Shown piece by piece: positions 1-5,545 of a DNA stretch of 6,228 nt. The notes below the pieces were generated by a model. That model was not told the DNA's origin, did not search any database, and saw nothing but the letters and a program-made list of their open reading frames with translations. Within the stretch, counting starts at the first letter, position 1; every line of letters begins with the position of its first letter. The position numbers and the translations under genes are program-made. Source of the DNA: an uncultured Lachnospiraceae bacterium (lineage in GTDB: Bacteria > Bacillota_A > Clostridia > Lachnospirales > Lachnospiraceae); the NCBI GenBank assembly GCA_946613735.1, contig CAMOFS010000109.1, positions 1 to 6,228 of the forward strand, in the 5' to 3' direction.

Positions 1-436
1 CTACACGCTTGTTGCCCTCTTTGAAGTTGGCAATAGCTGCTGCGTAAACATCCTCCATGGTCTTCTCATTACCATAGTTGTCCTGAAGTACTGCAGACTT
101 AGCAACATCCTTCTTAGCAGCTGTTGCCTTTGCAGAAGCCTTCTTTGCAGCGGTAGTAGCCTTAGCAGCTGTCTTCTTAACAGACTCAGAAGCCTTCTTT
201 GCTGTAGACTTTGCAGTTGTCTTCTTAGCAGTTGTAGTCTTCTTTGCAGCAGCCTTCTTTGCTGCGGGCTTCTTCTCAGCAGCCTTCTTTACAGACTCAG
301 CAGCCTTCTCAACGTTCTTCTTGATAGACTCGCCAGTCTTCACAACAGACTCCTTAGCCATCTCTGCAAGCTCAGCTGCTGTCTTCTTTGTATCAGCAGA
401 AGCTGTTGTAGCGGTCTTTTCCTTATTAGCGTCCAT
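1..436 (-). CDS. Lys/Ala-rich histone H1-like protein, 3' end outside window (partial)
   Basis: An open frame reads from ATG at 436 to the window edge without a stop (145 complete codons). The product is 34 Lys and 37 Ala of 145 residues, with most of the rest Thr, Ser, Glu and Val. Residues 1-50 hold more Glu and look amphipathic: ESIKK (36-40) and ESVKK (47-51) are 11 residues apart, and ESVKK recurs at 84-88. Residues 51-115 are KKA/KKT-type repeats like the tails of bacterial histone H1-like proteins. From about 116 the composition changes to an ordinary folded-looking stretch (VLQDNYGNEKTMEDVY), probably the start of a small C-terminal domain. Clostridial Lys/Ala-rich proteins can end in a DUF6465-type domain, which is my best but unproven guess. 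Binding to DNA or another polyanion is inferred from charge only. Alternatives are a phasin-like or LEA-like helical protein. There is no signal peptide. Lysine is AAG in 33 of 34 codons, suggesting high expression. Confidence 0.85.
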   Translation of the reverse strand, partial: MDANKEKTATTASADTKKTAAELAEMAKESVVKTGESIKKNVEKAAESVKKAAEKKPAAKKAAAKKTTTAKKTTAKSTAKKASESVKKTAAKATTAAKKASAKATAAKKDVAKSAVLQDNYGNEKTMEDVYAAAIANFKEGNKRV

Positions 437-446
437 ATTAATTAAT

Positions 447-455
447 CTCCTCTCC
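447..455 (-). promoter_or_regulatory. Strong ribosome binding site of the Lys/Ala-rich gene
   Basis: On the minus strand GGAGAGGAG is followed by a 10-base AT-only spacer (ATTAATTAAT) and then ATG at 436. The long purine match to the 16S anti-Shine-Dalgarno sequence fixes the start codon and fits a highly translated gene. Confidence 0.8.
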
Positions 456-477
456 GTATGACCCATGCCATACATCT

Positions 478-536
478 AATTACTATTTACCCAAAAGCAA
501 TTATACACAATCATAAAAAAAAATCAAATAGTAATT
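478..536. repeat. Perfect 11-bp inverted repeat flanking the promoter
   Basis: AATTACTATTT at 478-488 is the exact reverse complement of AAATAGTAATT at 526-536, with 37 bp between the arms. One arm touches the start of the -35 box (526-527). The other lies just downstream of the predicted transcription start. The predicted promoter core thus sits between the arms, an arrangement compatible with a two-site operator. Because one arm is upstream of the start, a hairpin could form only in RNA reading through from the lipoprotein gene. AT-rich DNA makes chance symmetry more likely, so the regulatory role is inference. Confidence 0.55.
500..527 (-). promoter_or_regulatory. Predicted sigma-A type promoter of the Lys/Ala-rich gene
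   Basis: Reading the minus strand, TTGATT (527-522) is separated by 16 bases from a perfect TATAAT (505-500). The -35 box matches TTGACA at four of six positions and the -10 box is consensus. Transcription would start near 493, giving a leader of about 57 nt before ATG 436. Most of a run of nine T (523-515 on the minus strand) lies in the spacer and overlaps the end of the -35 box. The surroundings are strongly AT-rich, unlike the coding DNA on either side. The start site is predicted from sequence only. Confidence 0.7.
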
Positions 537-583
537 TTGTTAATTTATGCAATTTTTCATATTTGCGTTTTGTAAAAATTATA

Positions 584-1567
584 CTAAAACTTCAGGTGGG
601 ATTCCAGGACCGAAAAAAAGCTGTCAGTCTCTATTCCCTGGTCGGTGATCTCAAGCTGATCCCAGAACTCTTTGTCCAGCTGTGAGTCATACTCCTCATA
701 CTGTTCCTTGATGATATTATCTATAACCTCTTCTTTTCGTTTTGTGACTATGGATGCCTTGTTGGCCTCTGATAATTCGTCATCATATTTGTCAACACAC
801 ATGACAAAATAATAACCTCCGGGACCGTCTATCTGTGATGATATCTCCTCATCATCCAGAGAGAACATCTTGTCCTCCACCGCCTCGTCGTAGGTACCTC
901 TCCCAAAGGATAACAGTCCCGTGTCACCCTCTCCGTAGGTTGTTAAAAGTGACATGAAATCCTTGCCGTCCTTCAGTCCCTTTTTAACCTTTTTTGCATC
1001 GGCCTCATTGGAAGTAAAAAGCACATAGGCATCCATGATGCGTGCCTCATCCTCACTTACCTCCTCATCCACCTGATTCATAAGTGCTGCATAGACCTTC
1101 ATTGCCGTGGCATAATGGATATACATCTCATAGATGTCATCCCTGCCTGCTCCAAAGTATTCCTTTTCCGTTTCGGAAAGGGACTCATAATATTCGTCAG
1201 CCGCATCTGATACCCTGGACTGCTCGATATCGTTGAGCTCCACGTCATGATCCTGGGCATAGATATCAAGAGTGTATACACGGGTCAGATGTCCCAGCAC
1301 ACTTTTTTTTACCCCTTCCTCCAAAGCACCGGTAGGATACTCGTCGGACCAGAGGCTGATATCACCCACTATGCCATAGAGGTTCTTTGCATTGGCAAGA
1401 TACACATAGGCTTCTGATTTGGGGCAGGCCATATTGCCGATGGAAAACACATTGAATACTCCTGGGCCGCCTCCGAACCTTATGGTCTTTTCCCCCATGG
1501 AACAGCCGGTGATCAAAATGGAGGCCGCCACGCAAAGGGAAAGAAAAATGCTTATCCTTTTTTTCAT
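584..1567 (-). CDS. SurA_N/parvulin-like lipoprotein (PrsA-like foldase, probably catalytically degenerate)
   Basis: This is a 327-residue predicted lipoprotein. MKKR is followed by a hydrophobic stretch and the lipobox ITGC, so Cys22 would be lipidated and the protein held on the outer face of the membrane. Residues about 38-165 resemble the SurA N-terminal helical domain of extracytoplasmic chaperones. Residues about 178-262 align with the parvulin (PpiC/rotamase) fold of PrsA: a beta strand AYVLF (179-183), the helix DAKKVKKGLKDGKDF, a shortened FGRG turn (221-224), and GYYFV (251-255). A charged helical C-terminal tail follows. In active parvulins the positions of Tyr181 and Tyr253 are usually His (SHILV and GYHII), so isomerase activity is doubtful and a chaperone role more likely. 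The length is close to PrsA (about 290). The ATG at 1567 has a GAGGG ribosome site 7 bases upstream, inside the end of the preceding gene, so translation is probably coupled. The stop is TAG at 584-586, with no clear terminator after it. Confidence 0.85.
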   Translation of the reverse strand: MKKRISIFLSLCVAASILITGCSMGEKTIRFGGGPGVFNVFSIGNMACPKSEAYVYLANAKNLYGIVGDISLWSDEYPTGALEEGVKKSVLGHLTRVYTLDIYAQDHDVELNDIEQSRVSDAADEYYESLSETEKEYFGAGRDDIYEMYIHYATAMKVYAALMNQVDEEVSEDEARIMDAYVLFTSNEADAKKVKKGLKDGKDFMSLLTTYGEGDTGLLSFGRGTYDEAVEDKMFSLDDEEISSQIDGPGGYYFVMCVDKYDDELSEANKASIVTKRKEEVIDNIIKEQYEEYDSQLDKEFWDQLEITDQGIETDSFFSVLESHLKF

Positions 1568-1570
1568 ACA

Positions 1571-1828
1571 TCAACCCTCAACAATAAGATATCTGCCGTC
1601 GCCAATGGGGAAGACCTCTTCCAGCCTGAGTATCTGATCATCGGAAAGATCAGAGGCATCCATCTCGTCCCTGACATATTCGATAACATCATTTTTGTCA
1701 TCACAGACTATGGCACACACATCCTCTAAAAAAAACTGTGCCTCCTCTTCCGTTTCGGCCACGGGCTCAGGGAAGAGCTTGAGCTGAGATCTTAAAAAAG
1801 CCTGAATCGTAAGATCATCATATTCCAT
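1571..1828 (-). CDS. Small very acidic protein of unknown function
   Basis: The product is 85 residues, starting MEYDDLTIQAFLRSQ and ending GRYLIVEG. I do not recognise a named family. It has 24 Asp/Glu against 6 Lys/Arg, no signal peptide and no membrane segment, so a soluble cytoplasmic protein is expected. Two Cys (VCAIVC, about 37 and 42) lie in a hydrophobic stretch. The pattern is a helix, an acidic TEEEA segment, another helix, and a final beta-like GRYLIVEG. The frame continues upstream to an ATG at 1873. I chose ATG 1828 because GAGG lies 7 bases before it, whereas the 15 extra residues are Arg/Cys-rich, unlike the rest, and their codons span a hairpin. It follows addA by 81 bp and precedes the lipoprotein by 3 bp, so it is probably co-transcribed with the latter. 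A link to AddAB is only positional. Confidence 0.75.
   Translation of the reverse strand: MEYDDLTIQAFLRSQLKLFPEPVAETEEEAQFFLEDVCAIVCDDKNDVIEYVRDEMDASDLSDDQILRLEEVFPIGDGRYLIVEG
1575..1579 (-). promoter_or_regulatory. Ribosome binding site of the lipoprotein, inside the upstream gene
   Basis: GAGGG on the minus strand lies within the last sense codons of the acidic small protein (it overlaps the Glu-Gly codons before TGA at 1573-1571). It sits 7 bases before ATG 1567. Ribosomes finishing the upstream gene pass directly over this site, which suggests coupled translation. Confidence 0.7.
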
Positions 1829-1835
1829 AAATGTA

Positions 1836-1839
1836 CCTC
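1836..1839 (-). promoter_or_regulatory. Ribosome binding site deciding the start of the acidic small protein
   Basis: GAGG on the minus strand is 7 bases before ATG 1828. I see no comparable purine motif close before the alternative ATG at 1873. This supports the 85-residue product over the 100-residue one. Confidence 0.65.
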
Positions 1840-1845
1840 GTGTTT

Positions 1846-1860
1846 GCCGGCTGCACCGGC
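1846..1860 (-). other. Short GC-rich hairpin before the acidic small protein
   Basis: GCCGG (1846-1850) and CCGGC (1856-1860) form a 5-bp stem with a 5-base loop. It lies 6 bases upstream of the GAGG ribosome site. No T-run follows on the minus strand, so it is not a terminator. It could be an RNA processing or leader structure, or chance. Confidence 0.35.
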
Positions 1861-1882
1861 TGTATCTATGCATCCAAAACCC

Positions 1883-1904
1883 GGCTTTGTCTCAGTCAAA
1901 AGCC
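1883..1904 (-). terminator. Weak hairpin just after addA, possible attenuator or weak terminator
   Basis: GGCTTT (1883-1888) pairs with AAAGCC (1899-1904) around a 10-base loop, starting 5 bases after the addA stop codon. On the minus strand it is followed by CGGGTTTTGG, which has only four T in a row. A 6-bp stem and a short T-run make full termination unlikely. It may partly separate addA from the two genes downstream. Confidence 0.3.
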
Positions 1905-1909
1905 TGTGC

Positions 1910-4900
1910 TTATATTACCACTTCGGTGTTTAATGCGAAAGAGTATATTATCCTTTCGGTGACTTTTTTTGAAAAGCCGCGGGACAGGGCATCTGCATAG
2001 AGCTCCATCTGTTTTTTGTATCGGCCTATCAGGGTGTCCGCTTCTGATACGTGGTCGGTCTTGTAATCCACCAGGATGATATCATCCCCCTCCACGAAGT
2101 AAGCGTCTATTATTCCCTGTACCAAAAGGGTCGGGGCATCCTCCCCCGAGGGCAGCTTTTCATCAGGATAGTACTCGCCTAAAAGGCTCTTCGGGTCATC
2201 ACCCATTACAAAGGGCTTTTCCCTGAACAGCCACCCGCCTGCTGCCGCAGCACTCATACGGCTACAAAGGGGTGATGACAAAAATGCCTCAAGCCTGTCC
2301 CTGTCCAAAAGAGCTGCCTGCTCTTCACTCATATGTCCTTTTTTTATCATAAGCTCGATCTGTGAAGCCACTGCATCCTCATCCGAAGCCTTAGTAAAGT
2401 CAAAATGCTCCATGAAAAGATGCATCATGGTACCGCGGAGTGCACCTTCATTGACACCCTCACCGGAGTCAAAGCCCATGCCTGCATCAGCCGTCTCACC
2501 TGCATCAAAGCCCATGCCTGCACCAGCCGTCTCACCTGCATCAAAACTCACGCCTGCATTAGTTCCCTCCCTTACAATCGGGGCTGCATCCTTTTCATAC
2601 CAGCCTTCCATGGATCTGTGTTTGAGTTCCGACACACTGTATTTTGCCTTGAAGGAAACCTCTGCCTCGGGATATGTAAAGTCCCGGTATGTGTCGTAGG
2701 CATCCAGCACCCCATCATCATCCCCGGATGAAAGCACCATTATGTCTTCCTTCGATGCCACCTTTTTGATCTCGCTTTCGGTCTCGTCAAAGACCAGTTC
2801 CCCGGCGGTAAACCTTTTTACCTTAACATCACTGTTTCCGGAAAAAATAGATGGATACAAAAAGTCTCCATAACAGCGGGCACTTATCCTGTCAAAATAG
2901 GTAAGCTTTCTATCCTTATATTTTTCAAAGTCCTCCTTGTCGTCAAAGGTGCCCGTGATGATAAGCTTTTCCTTGGCACGGGTAAGAGCAACATAGAGGA
3001 TCCTCATCTCCTCTCCAAGCATATCCGCCGTGATCCGATCCGACAGATATGACCTGTACAGGTAGCCGGTCTTTATCCTCCGCTTTGTCTCGATATCCTC
3101 CAATGCCAGTCCGTGGGCAGATGATAAGACCATGGTGCCGGATGCATCCGACATATTGAACTTCTTTTTTATACCGGATAAAAAGACAACCGGGAATTCC
3201 AACCCCTTGCTCTTATGGATTGTCATAATGCGGATGGCATCGTCTTCCTCACCGATAAGATCCGCCGTACCCACATCCTGGTTGTATTTTTTCAGCTGGC
3301 GGATGTAGTTTACGAATTTGAAGCAGCCACGAAAGCTTGTCTTTTCAAAGTCCACAGCCATATCGATAAGACGGTCGAGGTTTGCCGCCCTAAGCTCTCC
3401 TCCCGGAAGTGCACGCACGTATTCCTGATATCCGGTCTCGTTGTATATCATCTGCAAAAGCTTGTGGATGGGAGTGTCACTTATAAGCTTCCTGTATCTA
3501 TCTATGAATTCCAGAAAACGTCCGTGCTTTTCTCCACCCTCGTAGGAGAATACAAGTCTGTAAAAGGGAGTATCCCTGTCACTTCCCCTGATGATGGCAA
3601 GCTCTTCATTGGTAAAGGAAAAGATGGGCGACCTCATAAGGGCAGCCACCGGTATATCCTGTCTGGGGTTGTCCAAAACGGATAAAAGGGAAAGCATGGT
3701 GTCCACCTCGATGGTGTCAAAATATCCGGTCTCATCCGTTACATGGGCGGGCAGTCCAAAGGACATGAGTGTCTCCATAAGCTCCGTCCCCCTGCCCTTT
3801 ACACCACGAAGCAAGATTACAATGTCGGAATACCTAAGGGGTCTGTGACTTTTAGTCTCCTTGTCAAAGACCAAAAAGTCCTTCATAAGCGCTTTTATCC
3901 GGGTGGCTATCATGCGTCCCTCAGCATCAAAGCCCTTCACTCCCAGCTCCTCGTCAATATCCTCATCATCCTTTTTTGCCAGCAGAAGCTCGGTGGAATA
4001 ATCCACCTGCGAGGCCGGCAGAAGATATTCAGCCCCAAACTTGAGACTGGCCGCCTCATCATAGTCCACTCCGCCCACACTCTTATCCATAATGGGGGCA
4101 AAAATGGCATTTACGCTTTCTATGACCTCACGCCTGCTCCGGAAGTTTTTATCTAAGTCTATCCTCTGCTGTTTGGAATCCTCCAGTGAAAAGCTCTCAT
4201 ATTTCCCCGCAAAGATCTCCGGTCTGGCCTGCCTGAAGCCGTAGATGCTCTGCTTGATATCACCCACCATGAAGTAGTTATTGTCTCCACTATCCTCCTT
4301 GGAAATAGTTCTAAGGATCGTCTCCTGCAGGTAGTTGGAATCCTGGTACTCGTCAATTAAAACCTCATCATAAAATTCCCTCAGCTCAAGGGCCGTCTCA
4401 GTAGGCTCCTTTGTCTCGGGATCGATAAGGATATCCAGCGCCAGATGCTCCACATCGGGAAAATCAAAAACATTCTTTTCCTGCTTCTTTTCCATGAACC
4501 TGCGGCTGTAATCTAAGGTAAGCTCCACCAGGGTCTCTACATTATCACCGACCCGAAGCATGGCTTCTATGGCCTCAGTGCGGCTTTGGAAAAGCATGCG
4601 TCCGGACACCTTTGCCATGATATCCTTGTAACCATCCCTTTTTGCCTTCACCCTGTCCTTAAAGCCGTCCACCGGCTCATCAAACCTCTTGGTGGATAGC
4701 CTCTCAAAGGAAAGGCCGGATGCTGCCATCCTAAGCTCGTCAAAGGTGTTCATCCCCACCAGTGTCCCCAGCCTGTCCACATCCGAGGCTACAGCAGCCT
4801 CATAGGGACAGCCCGGCATCTCGGTTCTTATATAACGCAGATTTTCGGAGGCCATATCATAGGCATCGGCTATAAGCCTTCGCGCCTCGGCTGTGATCTT

Positions 4901-5545
4901 GTCAAGCCACTGGGGATCCCCACTCTTTTCATCCCAATCCCTGCATCTTAAGTAGTCGGATAAAAGTCCCCCAAGCCACTCCTCGGGCCAGGGCGCCGCT
5001 GAGGCCGAGCGATAGAGATCCAGTATCATATTGCAGATGGAATCATCCCGGTTCCTTACATTGTAGGTGTCGATAAGCCTCTTAAAGGCAGGCTCTCCGG
5101 CGGCATAGTATTCCTCCATCATCCCGTCCATCACCTCGGAGGATAAAAGGGATAGCTCCCTGGCATCGCCGATGCGAAAATCAGGCTCCGCCCCCACCTT
5201 GTGGAAGTAGTTCTTTAAAAGATCGTTACAGAAGGCATCTATTGTTGTGATCTTAGCATGGAAGACAAAGGATGCCTGCCGCATGAGCCTCTCGTTTTCC
5301 GGATCCTTTTTTTGAGCCTCATCAATGGCGGTGCGGATCTTCTCACGCATCTCCCTGGCGGCAGCCCGGGTAAAGGTCACCACCAGGATCCTGTCAATAT
5401 CCACCGGATCCTTTTCGTCAGTGATCTTTTGGATTATCCTCTCCACCAGCACAGTGGTCTTGCCTGAGCCGGCAGCGGCGGATACCAGGATATCCCTGTT
5501 TCTCAGCTCTATTACTTTTTTCTGTTTTGGGGTAAAATCGCTCAT
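1910..5545 (-). CDS. addA: AddA, helicase-nuclease subunit of the AddAB double-strand break repair enzyme
   Basis: AddA is the ATP-driven 3'-5' UvrD/RecB-type helicase and one of the two nucleases of AddAB, which resects double-strand ends to load RecA. The 1211 residues match the usual length (about 1230 in Bacillus). Motifs run in order: Q-motif Gln8; Walker A AAAGSGKTT (23-31); Ia VVTFTRAAA (55-63); Ib TIDAF (101-105); Walker B IDEYQD (397-402); III GDIKQSIYGFRQA (428-440); IV LDKNFRS (464-470); V TIHKSKGLEF (775-784); VI YVALTRAKEK (851-860). The C-terminal RecB-family nuclease is intact: GTMMH with His1042, GIID with Asp1147, DYKTD with Asp1160 and Lys1162, and QMELYA with Gln1179. No frameshift is seen. 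The linker near 996-1031 carries a 12-residue repeat. ATG 5545 overlaps the addB stop as ATGA, and AGAGGA lies 9 bases upstream within addB, indicating coupled synthesis of the two partners. The product is cytoplasmic. Confidence 0.98.
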   Translation of the reverse strand: MSDFTPKQKKVIELRNRDILVSAAAGSGKTTVLVERIIQKITDEKDPVDIDRILVVTFTRAAAREMREKIRTAIDEAQKKDPENERLMRQASFVFHAKITTIDAFCNDLLKNYFHKVGAEPDFRIGDARELSLLSSEVMDGMMEEYYAAGEPAFKRLIDTYNVRNRDDSICNMILDLYRSASAAPWPEEWLGGLLSDYLRCRDWDEKSGDPQWLDKITAEARRLIADAYDMASENLRYIRTEMPGCPYEAAVASDVDRLGTLVGMNTFDELRMAASGLSFERLSTKRFDEPVDGFKDRVKAKRDGYKDIMAKVSGRMLFQSRTEAIEAMLRVGDNVETLVELTLDYSRRFMEKKQEKNVFDFPDVEHLALDILIDPETKEPTETALELREFYDEVLIDEYQDSNYLQETILRTISKEDSGDNNYFMVGDIKQSIYGFRQARPEIFAGKYESFSLEDSKQQRIDLDKNFRSRREVIESVNAIFAPIMDKSVGGVDYDEAASLKFGAEYLLPASQVDYSTELLLAKKDDEDIDEELGVKGFDAEGRMIATRIKALMKDFLVFDKETKSHRPLRYSDIVILLRGVKGRGTELMETLMSFGLPAHVTDETGYFDTIEVDTMLSLLSVLDNPRQDIPVAALMRSPIFSFTNEELAIIRGSDRDTPFYRLVFSYEGGEKHGRFLEFIDRYRKLISDTPIHKLLQMIYNETGYQEYVRALPGGELRAANLDRLIDMAVDFEKTSFRGCFKFVNYIRQLKKYNQDVGTADLIGEEDDAIRIMTIHKSKGLEFPVVFLSGIKKKFNMSDASGTMVLSSAHGLALEDIETKRRIKTGYLYRSYLSDRITADMLGEEMRILYVALTRAKEKLIITGTFDDKEDFEKYKDRKLTYFDRISARCYGDFLYPSIFSGNSDVKVKRFTAGELVFDETESEIKKVASKEDIMVLSSGDDDGVLDAYDTYRDFTYPEAEVSFKAKYSVSELKHRSMEGWYEKDAAPIVREGTNAGVSFDAGETAGAGMGFDAGETADAGMGFDSGEGVNEGALRGTMMHLFMEHFDFTKASDEDAVASQIELMIKKGHMSEEQAALLDRDRLEAFLSSPLCSRMSAAAAGGWLFREKPFVMGDDPKSLLGEYYPDEKLPSGEDAPTLLVQGIIDAYFVEGDDIILVDYKTDHVSEADTLIGRYKKQMELYADALSRGFSKKVTERIIYSFALNTEVVI
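2469..2561. repeat. 36-bp in-frame tandem repeat in the addA linker
   Basis: 2469-2504 and 2505-2540 are 36-bp units differing at one base (CATCAG against CACCAG). A third, diverged partial copy begins at 2541 (TCAAAACTCACGCCTGCATTA). In AddA this gives 12-residue units: NAGVSFDAGETA, GAGMGFDAGETA and DAGMGFDSGEGV. They form a Gly/Ala/acidic linker just before the nuclease domain. The length is a multiple of three, so copy-number change would keep the frame. Confidence 0.85.

Noticed and set aside
578..583. A second TATAAT on the minus strand immediately after the lipoprotein stop codon
   Set aside because: At 16-18 bp spacing the -35 positions read like TGGAAT, far from TTGACA, so a promoter there is weakly supported compared with the one at 500-527.
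458..685. Plus-strand open frame of 75 codons spanning the spacer and the end of the lipoprotein gene
   Set aside because: It runs antisense through the conserved lipoprotein end, has no convincing ribosome site, and its product has the composition of translated AT-rich noncoding DNA.
1829..1873. Fifteen-residue N-terminal extension of the acidic protein from ATG 1873
   Set aside because: It lacks a ribosome site, is Arg/Cys-rich unlike the rest, and overlaps a hairpin; ATG 1828 with GAGG is the better start.
1870..1900. TTGACT on the minus strand after addA as a possible -35 box for the acidic gene and lipoprotein
   Set aside because: No acceptable -10 box lies 16-18 bases downstream; the nearest candidate, TAGATA, is about 25 bases away.
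2405..2731. Plus-strand frames with repeated THACISRLTCIK or SKPMPA units
   Set aside because: The repeats are the antisense readings of the 36-bp tandem repeat in the AddA linker and give no independent evidence of a gene.
3215..3685. Plus-strand 156-codon frame inside addA
   Set aside because: It is antisense to conserved AddA helicase sequence (motif V region and upstream), with no family motif or ribosome site; a frame shadow.
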